A stretch of 64,000 nucleotides of DNA from Pseudodesulfovibrio hydrargyri (GTDB lineage Bacteria > Desulfobacterota > Desulfovibrionia > Desulfovibrionales > Desulfovibrionaceae): the NCBI RefSeq assembly GCF_001874525.1, contig NZ_LKAQ01000001.1, positions 868,001 through 932,000 of the forward strand. The letters are read 5' to 3'. How positions within the stretch are numbered: position 1 is the first letter of the stretch; each line of letters begins with the position of its first letter. This document shows positions 1-7,845 of this stretch, piece after piece. A model generated the notes under the pieces. It was not told where the DNA came from and did not search any database. It saw only the letters and a list, made by a program, of their open reading frames with translations. The translations under genes and the position numbers were made by a program.

Positions 1-922
1 GCTCGGCGTCGCGCAGCTCCTCGATGTGGCTCTTGAGCGACAGGGCCATGACGTCGAAGGTCTCGGCCAGGTCCTGGATCTCGTCGCCCGCGTTCTCGCG
101 GTAGACCACGCACCGGCGGCAGGACTCCAGGCGGCACTGGAAATTGCCCTCGTTGTTGCAGTCCGGGCACATGGTCCCGGCGATGTACCAGCACCGCCGC
201 CGGGTCTCCCCGTAGGCCGGACACTGGGTGGTCCCGCACTCCTGCTTCTCCCAGCAGTGGATGCCCCAGGTGGGGCCCGAGGTGATGTCCAGGTTGCCGG
301 TCAACATCTCCTCGGCATGGGAGCGCAGCCGCCCCAGGCGCGCGGTGACGCGCCGGGCGAAGACCGTGCCCAGCGACGTGGCCAGGATCAGCGCCCCGGT
401 GAACAGCCCGGCCATGAGGGTCAGCTGGCGCTGCACGGCCATCTGGATGCGCGCCTGGGACAGGCCGATGCGCACGGTCCCGAGCCGCCCCTCCGAGACC
501 AGGATAGGGGCCGCGAAGTCGTAGATGCGCCGCGAGCCGTCGGCCAGAAGCTGGATGCGCAGGGACTCGCCCGAGGCGGCCCGGTTGGCGTCGATGAGGT
601 CCACCGGGAATCCTTTCTGGAAGGTGTGGACCAGGACGAAGCCGTTCCTGTCCTGGATGAAGGCGTAGATCACGTCCTCCACCGTGGACTGCTCGTCGAC
701 CATGTTCTTGAGCCGCAGGAAGTCGCGGGCGAGCATGGGGTCCACGGCGCGCACGGACAATCCCTCGGCCAGGGCCGAGCCGCGCTTCTTGCTCTCCTCC
801 ACCAGGGAGTTGGCGCTCATGGTCCCGACCAGGGGCAGCAGGAGCACGGCCATGCCCACCAGGATGGCGGACATGCCCAGGTTGAGCTTGGTGCGGAACT
901 TGAGGCGGGGAAATATGCGCAT
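1..922 (-). CDS. Membrane sensor protein, HAMP with Cys-rich two-CW insert (partial, C-terminus outside window)
   Basis: The frame opens at an ATG six bases after the PhnD-like gene and stays open to the window edge, so only the first 307 residues are visible. A membrane segment lies at about 13-35, an extracytoplasmic sensor region follows to about 165, and a second membrane segment lies at 168-190. HAMP helix 1 (about 190-212) is followed by a Cys-rich stretch at 223-271 (HCWEKQEC, CPAY, RCWYIAGTMC and more Cys), which resembles the two-CW type. HAMP helix 2 (GDEIQDLAETFDVM) resumes at 279. The missing part is probably a histidine kinase or another signalling output. Tight spacing to the binding protein suggests that protein presents ligand to this sensor. 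Confidence 0.75.
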   Translation of the reverse strand, partial: MRIFPRLKFRTKLNLGMSAILVGMAVLLLPLVGTMSANSLVEESKKRGSALAEGLSVRAVDPMLARDFLRLKNMVDEQSTVEDVIYAFIQDRNGFVLVHTFQKGFPVDLIDANRAASGESLRIQLLADGSRRIYDFAAPILVSEGRLGTVRIGLSQARIQMAVQRQLTLMAGLFTGALILATSLGTVFARRVTARLGRLRSHAEEMLTGNLDITSGPTWGIHCWEKQECGTTQCPAYGETRRRCWYIAGTMCPDCNNEGNFQCRLESCRRCVVYRENAGDEIQDLAETFDVMALSLKSHIEELRDAE

Positions 923-928
923 GAACGG

Positions 929-1870
929 CTACCGGTCCAGGTTCAATTTCTCGGCCAGCTCCCTGACCGGGTCGTAGTCGAGGTCGCGGGCCGGGATGAT
1001 GCCCTTCATGCCCGCCGCGCTCAGAATGGCCCGGTGCTCGGGGGTGTCCACGTCCAGGGCGAACATGGCCTGGGCCACGGCCTCCACCACTGCCGGATCG
1101 AGCCCTTTGCGGGCCGCGTACACCCAGCCGGGATAGGTGCGGGTCTCGGCCAGGACGCGGATGGAACCGAGGTCGATCTTGTTTTTGACCACGTCCAGGG
1201 TGCCCTTGCGGATGGTCCCGATGTCGTACACGCCCGCGTGCACGGCCAGGACGACCTTTTCCTGCTTGCCGCCCGGACCGGGAGCGAAGTCCACGGTCTC
1301 GAAGTCGGATAGATGAATGCCGTGGTCGTAAAACAGCCCCAGGGGGAAGAGGTAGCCGCCGGCCGAGTTGGGGTCCACCGCGATCCAGCGCTTGCCCCGG
1401 CAGTCACCGATGGAATTGACGGCCGCGTTGTCCGCGCGGGCGATGATCTGTCCCCGGAAGTTGGGCTCGCCCGAGGGCTCGATGACCCGGGCGAAGGCCT
1501 GGGCCCCGGCCTTGGCCAGGCGCACGTAGACGAACGGATTGGAATAGGAGATGTCGATCTCCCCGCGCTCGACCATCTTGACGTGCTCCTCGAAGGTGTC
1601 GGGGAATATCTGTCGGATGGGCAGGCCGGTGGCCTTGCGCAGGTATTCAACCAGCCTGCGGTGGCGCTGGTAGGAGATGGTGTGGGAATACTGCGGCAGG
1701 TAGGCGTAGGTGATGGCCTCGTCCATGCGCGGGGCCACCAGGTCCTCGCGCTTGGACAGGTCCACCTTGACCGGCTTCTCGTCCGAGCACCCGGACGCGA
1801 AGGCCACGGGCAGAAGGAGCGCGAGCAGGGCCGCCCAGGTCGTCATTCGGATTCTCATCATGGTCATCAT
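929..1870 (-). CDS. PhnD-like phosphate/phosphonate-type periplasmic binding lipoprotein
   Basis: This is a periplasmic binding protein of the PhnD/transferrin-like family. A lipobox (LPVAFASGC) follows a short hydrophobic stretch, so the mature protein should be a lipoprotein. The body has the family pattern, including a segment on the binding site rising from a region about ISYSNPFVYVRLAKAG and a GGYLFPLGLF segment. No ABC permease or ATPase is adjacent; a membrane sensor follows after six bases. That arrangement is typical of binding proteins acting as ligand presenters for a kinase. The start is uncertain: ATGs at 1912, 1870 and 1861 are in frame, none has a strong ribosome site, and the signal peptide favours the later ones. 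Confidence 0.8.
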   Translation of the reverse strand: MMTMMRIRMTTWAALLALLLPVAFASGCSDEKPVKVDLSKREDLVAPRMDEAITYAYLPQYSHTISYQRHRRLVEYLRKATGLPIRQIFPDTFEEHVKMVERGEIDISYSNPFVYVRLAKAGAQAFARVIEPSGEPNFRGQIIARADNAAVNSIGDCRGKRWIAVDPNSAGGYLFPLGLFYDHGIHLSDFETVDFAPGPGGKQEKVVLAVHAGVYDIGTIRKGTLDVVKNKIDLGSIRVLAETRTYPGWVYAARKGLDPAVVEAVAQAMFALDVDTPEHRAILSAAGMKGIIPARDLDYDPVRELAEKLNLDR

Positions 1871-2031
1871 CGGATCAGCAGTTCCCGGCGCCGTGCGCCG
1901 CGTTTCGGACATGCCCTGAAACAGTACAGAAATTCAGGCCGCATTCCAACAAGTCTTATCCCTTGGCAACTCGCCGCCAAGTCAGTATGAAGGGGACCAG
2001 CACACGGGCGTGCCCAAGCAAGGAGATTCCC

Positions 2032-2544
2032 ATGACGACGATTTTCAAGATCCCCATGAGCAAGACCGTGCTCACCTTTTTCCTCCTGGTCGTGGCCGTT
2101 GTCGCCGCGGCCGTGGCCTGGAGCTTCAACTCCGGCCTGACCTGGACCGGCATCTGCCTCATCGCCGTGGCCGGACCGCTTTCCCTGTTCTACTGGTACA
2201 TGCTCTACATCACGCCCAAGCGGGCCTCGGTCACGGTGGCGGACGAGGGCATCCTCCTGGCCGCCCCGCCGTTCGCATCGGCGGTCATCCCGTGGGCCTC
2301 GGTGGTCAAGACCTTCCGCGTGGACCTGAAAAAGGATGCGGACTTCCACTTCACCAAGACCAAGAAGTACATGACCTTCGGCGCCTACCGGTCCGGCATG
2401 GTCGAGATCAAGGACGGCCGCGAGGCGGTCGTGGTCACCAACCGCGAGGACGTGCTCTGCGTCCAGACCGAGGAACGGTATTACCTGATCGGCCCCTCGG
2501 ACCTCCCCGGCTTTCTGGAGGCCGTGGAGAAGGGTGCTCCCTAG
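2032..2544 (+). CDS. Small membrane protein with possible PH-like domain, unknown function
   Basis: The 170-residue protein starts at an ATG preceded by AAGGAG. Two hydrophobic segments lie at about 9-31 and 36-58, followed by a soluble C-terminal domain of about 110 residues. That domain (TVADEGILLAAPPFASAVIPWASV, then alternating strands ending in ERYYLIGPSDLPGFLEAV) reads like bacterial PH-domain membrane proteins, but this is a fold-level guess from pattern only. It stands alone, convergent with the 220-residue membrane protein, and shares a bidirectional terminator with it. No function can be assigned. Confidence 0.7.
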   Translation: MTTIFKIPMSKTVLTFFLLVVAVVAAAVAWSFNSGLTWTGICLIAVAGPLSLFYWYMLYITPKRASVTVADEGILLAAPPFASAVIPWASVVKTFRVDLKKDADFHFTKTKKYMTFGAYRSGMVEIKDGREAVVVTNREDVLCVQTEERYYLIGPSDLPGFLEAVEKGAP

Positions 2545-2572
2545 ACCGGCCCGGCCGGACATATCAAAGAAC

Positions 2573-2597
2573 AAAGCCGCCCCATGGGGCGGCTTTT
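2573..2597. terminator. Bidirectional intrinsic terminator
   Basis: A perfect stem (AAAGCCGCCCC with GGGGCGGCTTT) around AT is followed by T-rich sequence on the plus strand and by an A-rich flank usable on the minus strand. It lies between two convergent genes. Confidence 0.85.
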
Positions 2598-2613
2598 CCT
2601 TTTTTCGAAATCG

Positions 2614-3276
2614 CTAGGACCCTTCGGGGACCGGCTTGCTCTTCACAAGCCCCGGCTTGACCTTGGCCCGCTCCTTCTTGCGCATGTATTCCTTCCTGTC
2701 CTCTTCGCTGAGCAGGTCCGTGAATTCCAGCATCTCGTCCCCGGCCTCGTTGTCCTTGACCTTCTGGCGGATGGTCTTGAAGACCGGCAGCCACGGCTTG
2801 GCCAGGCTGAACAGATAGCGGACCAGGATGTAGACCGGAATGAACACGAAGGCCGGGCCCACCGAGCCGAGGAACGGGACAGTGAAGTCCACCTGGCCGA
2901 AGCGGTAGAACAGCCAGCCGATGCCGAACGGGACCACCCACAGGGACGAGGCGAACAGCGCGATGCGGGCGAAGAAGTTCTTGCCGAAGGCGTCGTTGGC
3001 GATGGAGTTGCAGGCCTTCCACGCGGTCTTGTTCTTGGCGCCCAGCGCCTTGACCGACAGGTTGTGGTGGTCGACCATGTCCCGGTTGATGGTCCTAAAA
3101 TGCTTCTTGTTGGTGAAATAGACCCCGGCCATGCACAATTCGCCGATGACGGTTGCCGCAAGGGCGACCCAGATCAGACCGAGGGCGAACCCCACGTAGG
3201 CGTTGCCGGAGGTGCGGAAGGCCCAGATCATCCAGGGGTCGAGAAATTCGTATACGATTTGGCCGGTCATGTTCAT
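2614..3276 (-). CDS. Membrane protein linked to sulfite exporter
   Basis: The 220-residue protein has a hydrophobic segment near 31-52, two more at about 100-135 and 140-162, and a charged C-terminal tail rich in Lys and Glu (EEDRKEYMRKKERAKVK). I do not recognise a named family. It is the last gene of a leftward set with the TauE-type exporter 71 bases upstream and the Fe-S protein before that. A role as accessory membrane component of sulfur-anion export or associated redox is a context inference only. Confidence 0.65.
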   Translation of the reverse strand: MNMTGQIVYEFLDPWMIWAFRTSGNAYVGFALGLIWVALAATVIGELCMAGVYFTNKKHFRTINRDMVDHHNLSVKALGAKNKTAWKACNSIANDAFGKNFFARIALFASSLWVVPFGIGWLFYRFGQVDFTVPFLGSVGPAFVFIPVYILVRYLFSLAKPWLPVFKTIRQKVKDNEAGDEMLEFTDLLSEEDRKEYMRKKERAKVKPGLVKSKPVPEGS

Positions 3277-3347
3277 TCCTGTGAGAGGTTGGTCATGGGG
3301 GCCGCCCGGTATGGGCGGCCCCCTTTCTTGCCGTCAGTTCGCCCGAC

Positions 3348-4475
3348 TTAGAAGGGCGGGACGATGGAGTAGCCCAGGAAGCCCTTGGTGGTGTAGCGGA
3401 GACCGACGTACACGGCCAGGACGATGAAGATGTACTTCAGGACCTTGTCCGGGATGAACTTGGAGGTCTTGGGTCCGACGATGGAGCCGATGACGATGCC
3501 GACGAGCTCGGCGCCGATCAGGCCCCAGGCCACCGGGGTCTGCTTGAGCAGCATGTAGGAGGCGATGGAGTTGACCATGCCGATGAGGACCGCCAGGGCG
3601 GAGGTACCGGCAACCAGGTACATGGGCAGACCGGCCACGGAGGTCAAGAACGGCACCAGCAGGAAGCCGCCGCCGACACCCAGGAAGGAGGCCAGGGCCG
3701 CGATGCAGAAACCGCCGATCACGGGGATCAGGGGGTTGAACTTGAACTCGACGCCGAAGAAGGTGAACTCGCAGATGGTCGGGGTGAACTTCTGGACCTT
3801 CACGCCCATCTCGGCCATGTCCACGGTGCCGCCCTGCTGCTGTTCCTTGACGGACTTCTGGAAGGCCTCGGCGGCCTTCTTGGCGGCCTGCTTGCCAGCC
3901 TGGCCCTTGGGGGTGGTCTGGTAGAACAGGTAGCAGCCCAGGAACAGGACGAAGATGCCGAAGTAGCCAAGGTAGGCCTTCAGGCTGATCTTACCGGCAG
4001 TCAGCCAGGGCACGAGCCAGGAACCGGCCACGGAACCGATGGCCAGGGCGATGCCGAGCGGCAGCACCAGGCGGCCGGCCTTGTAGTAGTTGAAGGAGGA
4101 CAGGGCGGCGGAACAACCGACGAGCCACTGGTTGGACACGCGGATGGAGTCGGTGACGACCTTGTTCATCTTGGAGCCCTTGCCAAAGGAGCTGGCGTAG
4201 TCGCCCAGGCCGTAGATGGTGATGTGACCGACACCGGCCATGATGCCGCCGAAGGCGCCGACGGTGGAGAAGATCCAGCCTACCCAGATCGCCCACAGGA
4301 AACCGATGATGATGTTCAGCTGCGGTCCGCCGGGAATGCCCATGTAGCCGGGCTCGCCGGTGGGTTTGGCCTCGGCTATGGCGTCGGCCAGACGATCGGC
4401 CAGGGCGGGCTGAGCCATGAGGCAGACAGCCGCGGCCAGGGCCAGCATCAGGAGAGTTTTCTTGGAACGTAACAC
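3348..4475 (-). CDS. TauE/SafE-family sulfite/organosulfonate exporter
   Basis: This is a polytopic transporter of the TauE/SafE family, expected to move sulfite or related sulfur anions across the inner membrane. The start is the GTG at 4475, placed 5-10 bases after GAGGAGG; an upstream in-frame ATG at 4523 would put the Shine-Dalgarno inside the gene. A signal-like segment at 5-25 (ends AQPALA) is followed by about eight hydrophobic segments, with the family GGGFLLVPFL pattern in the second half (about 275-290) and an internal loop rich in Lys, Ala and Gln near 205-235. The sulfur-linked neighbours fit its role in sulfate-reducer sulfur metabolism. Confidence 0.88.
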   Translation of the reverse strand: MLRSKKTLLMLALAAAVCLMAQPALADRLADAIAEAKPTGEPGYMGIPGGPQLNIIIGFLWAIWVGWIFSTVGAFGGIMAGVGHITIYGLGDYASSFGKGSKMNKVVTDSIRVSNQWLVGCSAALSSFNYYKAGRLVLPLGIALAIGSVAGSWLVPWLTAGKISLKAYLGYFGIFVLFLGCYLFYQTTPKGQAGKQAAKKAAEAFQKSVKEQQQGGTVDMAEMGVKVQKFTPTICEFTFFGVEFKFNPLIPVIGGFCIAALASFLGVGGGFLLVPFLTSVAGLPMYLVAGTSALAVLIGMVNSIASYMLLKQTPVAWGLIGAELVGIVIGSIVGPKTSKFIPDKVLKYIFIVLAVYVGLRYTTKGFLGYSIVPPF

Positions 4476-4559
4476 AGTTACCTCCTCCTCATAATGAATG
4501 TTAAAAGGACCCCAAAATGTCACTCCGCGCCCCCCTAGGCAGCGGAGTTGGTACCCAGT

Positions 4560-5009
4560 CTATTCCGGCCGCACGAAGCTCAGGGCGTTCGCCGTGCAGC
4601 CGACAACGCAGGCAGGGATGCCGTCGGCATCGACCCTGTCCACGCAGAAATCGCATTTCATGATCTTGCCGGTGGCCTCGCTGAACACCGGCACGGTCCA
4701 CGGACAGGCCTCGATACAGCTCTTGCAGCCGTCGCACTTGTCCAGGTCCACCAGCACCAGCCCGTCCTCGCGCTTATACATGGCCCCGGTGGGACACGCG
4801 CTCACGCATTCGGGCTTCTTGCAGTGCCGGCAGTTGGTATACTTCAGCTTGGCCGAAGGCTTGCCGTCCTCGTCGGCCACGGGCCCCTCCGCCTCCAGGC
4901 GGTTGAGGGAAAGCCCGGCGGGCACCTTGTTCTTCACCTTGCAGTGAACCAGGCAGGCGTTGCACGCAATGCACCGCTTCTTGTCGAATTTCATTCTGTA
5001 ACCAGCCAT
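4560..5009 (-). CDS. Four-cluster [4Fe-4S] ferredoxin-like electron-transfer subunit
   Basis: The 149-residue protein carries four Cys quartets: CIACNACLVHC near 10, CRHCKKPEC...C near 60, CDGCKSCIEAC near 95, and CDFC...C...C near 115-135. This is the pattern of the DmsB/PhsB/PsrB electron-transfer subunits that serve molybdopterin oxidoreductases. The start at 5009 has a good GAGGTGG site; longer versions reach into the promoter region. It is divergent from the molybdoenzyme gene at 5281 and upstream of the sulfite exporter, so it is the likely electron partner of that enzyme. It has no signal peptide and is expected in the cytoplasm. Confidence 0.88.
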   Translation of the reverse strand: MAGYRMKFDKKRCIACNACLVHCKVKNKVPAGLSLNRLEAEGPVADEDGKPSAKLKYTNCRHCKKPECVSACPTGAMYKREDGLVLVDLDKCDGCKSCIEACPWTVPVFSEATGKIMKCDFCVDRVDADGIPACVVGCTANALSFVRPE

Positions 5010-5102
5010 TTTCCACCTCTGCAGACTTGGATTTGGGCGCGCAGTCTTGTTAGTAGTCCAGGAACTGAAGAAAAATCCGGACTTGGTCAACAATCTCCCC
5101 TC

Positions 5103-5120
5103 TTGTGAGAAATTTCTCAA
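5103..5120. promoter_or_regulatory. Rex-like operator (candidate)
   Basis: TTGTGAGAAATTTCTCAA lies between the divergent Fe-S protein and molybdoenzyme genes. It contains a perfect 14-bp palindrome (TGAGAAATTTCTCA) and differs at one position of the right arm from the TTGTGA-N6-TCACAA form recognised by the NADH-sensing repressor Rex. A second, less regular TTTCTCAC/GTGAAAG repeat lies about 30 bases further on. Assignment to Rex is inference. Confidence 0.4.
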
Positions 5121-5280
5121 TCAAAACCAATCATAACCCCTTTTTTCTCACGAGTGAAAGAAAAATCATGTTATAGATTTCACATGCCGGGTATTCATTG
5201 CCCACGGAGGACCGCCACGCATAAGGTCCAACATAATCAAAAAGCGCGCAGTATCACCATTGTCTGTACAGGAGGAGTGT

Positions 5281-7368
5281 ATGGGTAAGGAATTGGTAAA
5301 GAGCATATGCGGCATGTGCTCTGTACGATGTCCTATCGAGGTCGAAGTGGTCGACGGCAGAGCGGAATATATCCAGGGTAATCCCGATGCCCCCGGCATC
5401 ATGGGCTCCCTGTGTCCGCGCGGCGCTGCCGGTACGGCCCTGACCTACGACGAGGACCGCCCGCAGTACCCCATGGTGCGCACGGGCAAACGCGGCGAAG
5501 GGAAATGGAAGCGTGTGTCGTGGGACGAGGCCCTGGATTACGTGGCCGAGGAACTGACCCGCATCCAGGACACCTACGGCAAGAATTCGGTCCTGTTCTC
5601 GGACCGCGGCGGCCCGTTCCGCGACTTTTACCGCGCCTTTCTGCGCGGTATCGGCACGGCCAACTACAACAACCACGACTCGGCCTGCGCCCGCAACGTG
5701 CAGAACGCGGCCCTGTCCGTATTCGGCTTCGGCCGCAAGGGCGTGTCCTACGACCTGAAAAACGCCAAGCACGTGGTGCTCCAGCAGCGCAACATCCTCG
5801 AGGCCATCAACGTGGCCGAGGTGAACAACCTGTTCGCGGGCATCGAGAAAGGCGCCAAGCTGACGGTCATCGACATCCGGGCCAACGTCCCGGCCACCAA
5901 GGCGGACAACTTCTTCATGGTCCGGCCCGGCACGGACTACGCCTTCAACCTGGCGGTCATCAACGTCCTGATCAACAATGAGCTGTACGACAAACAGTTC
6001 GTGGCCGACTGGGTCGAGGACTTCGACAAGCTCGCCGAGTTCGTCAAGCCCTATACCCCGGAGTGGGCCGAGGGCGAGACCGGCGTGTCCGCGGCGGGCC
6101 TGATCGACTTCTGCAACCAGCTGGCCGAGGCCGCGCCGAGCGTGATCTGGCATCCGGGCTGGATGACGGCGCGCTACTCCGATTCCTTCTACATGACCCG
6201 GACCATCTACATCATCAACGCGCTGCTCGGGGCCATCGGGGCCAAGGGCGGCCTGCCGTTCATGAACAAGCCGGGCGACGTGGGCGCCAAGGGGCTGAAG
6301 AGCTTCATGGAGCTCTATCCCAAGCCCGAGGGCCAGCGCGCGGACGGCATCGGCTGGATGGAAGGACGCAAGCACTTCGACGCGGGCCCGGGCCTGGTCC
6401 ACCTGGCCTACGAGGCCGCGGTGGAGGAAAAGCCCTACCCGATCAAGGCGTACATCGCCCAGCGCCACGACCCGCTCATGGCCTTCCCGGACAAGGAAGA
6501 CGTCAAGGCCAAGTGGAAGGACATCGAACTGCTCGTGGCCGTGACCTTCTCCTGGTCCGACACCGCCTGGAACGCGGACGTGATCCTGCCCATCTCCCCG
6601 TATCTCGAACGGGACGAGATCCTGATGACCAAGAACGGCCCCAAGCCCGCCTTCCAGGTGCGCAAACGCGCCATCGAGCCGGTCTACGACACCAAGGCCG
6701 TGTGGGAGATCTACGCGGGCCTGGCCCGGCGCATGGGCCTCAAGGAGCTGGACTACACCAACATCGAGGACATCTGGAAATTCCAGCTCGAGGGCACCGG
6801 CGTGTCCATCGAGGACTTCGCCAAGACCGGCATCGTGTCCCTGGCCTCCGATCCGCTGTACAAGCCGGTCAAGGAGGGCTCCTTCAAGACCCCGTCCGGC
6901 AAGGTCCAGATGATCGACGCCAAGCTCGAGGCGGACGGCATGCCGTCGCTCAAGCCCTACGAGGCCCCGGAACAGGCGCCTGAGGGCAAGTTCCGCATCA
7001 CCTTCGGCCGCTGCGCCCTGCACACCCAGGGCCACACCGTGAACAACTCCCTGCTCTTCGAGCAGATGCCCGAGAACGTCCTGTGGATCAACACCAAGCG
7101 CGCCGAAGCGCTGGGCATCGAGCAGGACGAGTACGTGACCGTGGGCAGCAACGGCTACAAGGCCAAGATCAAGGCGTTCGTCACGGACTTCGTCCATCCC
7201 GAGGCCGTCTTCATGGTCCATGGTTTCGGCCACGACCTGCCGTGCGAGACCCGCGCCAACGGCAAAGGCGCGGCCGACAACATGCTCATGCCCAAGGGCA
7301 TCGACAAGTGGGACCACGGCGGCGGGGCCATCGCCATGCAGGAGCACTTCGTTTCCGTATCCAAATAA
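5281..7368 (+). CDS. Cytoplasmic molybdopterin oxidoreductase, thiosulfate/polysulfide reductase-like catalytic subunit
   Basis: The 695-residue protein belongs to the DMSO-reductase family of bis-MGD enzymes. The N-terminal [4Fe-4S] motif (CGMCSVRC, then GSLCPRG) is at about 11-46. The segment NNHDSACARN near 137-146 probably supplies a Cys ligand to molybdenum, as in PsrA/PhsA. The molydop-binding domain at the C-terminus includes GRCALHTQGHTVNNS. The start at 5281 has AGGAGGAG upstream. There is no twin-arginine signal and no NrfD- or cytochrome-type anchor gene nearby, which is unusual for this subfamily and suggests a soluble cytoplasmic enzyme using the divergently encoded ferredoxin-like protein. 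The substrate (polysulfide, thiosulfate or another) is not decided by sequence. Confidence 0.85.
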   Translation: MGKELVKSICGMCSVRCPIEVEVVDGRAEYIQGNPDAPGIMGSLCPRGAAGTALTYDEDRPQYPMVRTGKRGEGKWKRVSWDEALDYVAEELTRIQDTYGKNSVLFSDRGGPFRDFYRAFLRGIGTANYNNHDSACARNVQNAALSVFGFGRKGVSYDLKNAKHVVLQQRNILEAINVAEVNNLFAGIEKGAKLTVIDIRANVPATKADNFFMVRPGTDYAFNLAVINVLINNELYDKQFVADWVEDFDKLAEFVKPYTPEWAEGETGVSAAGLIDFCNQLAEAAPSVIWHPGWMTARYSDSFYMTRTIYIINALLGAIGAKGGLPFMNKPGDVGAKGLKSFMELYPKPEGQRADGIGWMEGRKHFDAGPGLVHLAYEAAVEEKPYPIKAYIAQRHDPLMAFPDKEDVKAKWKDIELLVAVTFSWSDTAWNADVILPISPYLERDEILMTKNGPKPAFQVRKRAIEPVYDTKAVWEIYAGLARRMGLKELDYTNIEDIWKFQLEGTGVSIEDFAKTGIVSLASDPLYKPVKEGSFKTPSGKVQMIDAKLEADGMPSLKPYEAPEQAPEGKFRITFGRCALHTQGHTVNNSLLFEQMPENVLWINTKRAEALGIEQDEYVTVGSNGYKAKIKAFVTDFVHPEAVFMVHGFGHDLPCETRANGKGAADNMLMPKGIDKWDHGGGAIAMQEHFVSVSK

Positions 7369-7391
7369 ACCTACCACACCCCCATAATATG

Positions 7392-7424
7392 AAAAGGTCA
7401 GCATCTTTTTGATGCTGGCCTTTT
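7392..7424 (+). terminator. Intrinsic terminator after molybdoenzyme gene
   Basis: The stem AAAAGGTCAGCATC / GATGCTGGCCTTTT with a short T-rich loop lies 24 bases after the stop codon and ends in a T-run. Confidence 0.85.
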
Positions 7425-7435
7425 CTGCGTTGAGC

Positions 7436-7661
7436 GGCTTCCGATAGCGGCGCATCTGCACATTTTTTCCGGCCGGGGCAATCCTCACGTAGACGGCTAC
7501 GCTGCGGTTGCCCCGGCCGGAAGAAAATGCACAGCTACACCACTCTCGAAAGCCTTGTGCGAGCGCGGGGGACTGAGCCGCTGTCGGGTGCTCCGCACCC
7601 GATTCGCTCCATTAAGAGAAAGGCAGGACCTTCGCCTCATTTTTGAGTAGAAGGCCCTTTT
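7436..7661 (+). repeat. Structured intergenic element, copy 1 (candidate ncRNA)
   Basis: The element has three parts. A 119-bp imperfect inverted repeat runs from GGCTTCCGA (7436) to TCGAAAGCC (7554), with an inner GGCCGGGGCAA/TTGCCCCGGCC stem and CGTAG/CTACG tip. A second hairpin is at 7585-7601 (CGGGTGC-TCC-GCACCCG). A third at 7626-7657 is followed by TTTT. A second copy in the same orientation lies at 15487-15711. A minus-strand frame reads through it, but the palindromic structure explains that better than a gene. Confidence 0.75.
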
Positions 7662-7674
7662 AGCGACCCGCCCC

Positions 7675-7785
7675 GCGAAGCGGCGATAAGAAGTTTCGGA
7701 AAGGATGGGGATGGGGGTCCGGGGAAGGGAAGGAAAAGCCCTTTTCAAAGGGTTTTCCTTCCCCTTCCCCCGGCCGCCGGAGGCA
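7675..7785 (-). repeat. Post-stop palindromic module, copy 1
   Basis: Read on the minus strand, after the phosphomutase stop codon and its terminator, this is GCCTCCGGCGGCC, a long hairpin (7721-7770, arms GGGGAAGG.../...CCTTCCCC), then a CCCCCATCCCCATCC stretch and CGCCGCTTCG. A nearly identical inverted-orientation copy lies at 56277-56395, another at 15727-15832, and diverged copies elsewhere. Confidence 0.75.
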
Positions 7786-7830
7786 CAATCAAAAAAGGCG
7801 CGGACCATCAGGTCCGCGCCTTTTTGATTG
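7786..7830 (-). terminator. Intrinsic terminator of phosphomutase gene
   Basis: A long near-perfect stem (CAATCAAAAAAGGCGCGGACC with GGTCCGCGCCTTTTTGATTG) lies 15 bases past the phosphomutase stop. Both flanks are A/T-rich, so it may work in both directions. Confidence 0.85.
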
Positions 7831-7845
7831 TTCACTTGAATGTGG

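Noticed and set aside
26..1312. Long plus-strand frame (428 codons) over the PhnD/sensor genes
   Set aside because: Antisense mirror produced by strong third-position GC bias; the minus-strand genes have lipobox, membrane segments and family motifs.
5254..7488. 744-codon minus-strand frame under the molybdoenzyme gene
   Set aside because: Val/His/Gly/Asp-rich translation with no motifs, typical of the antisense of a GC-rich gene; the plus strand is a clear molybdopterin enzyme.
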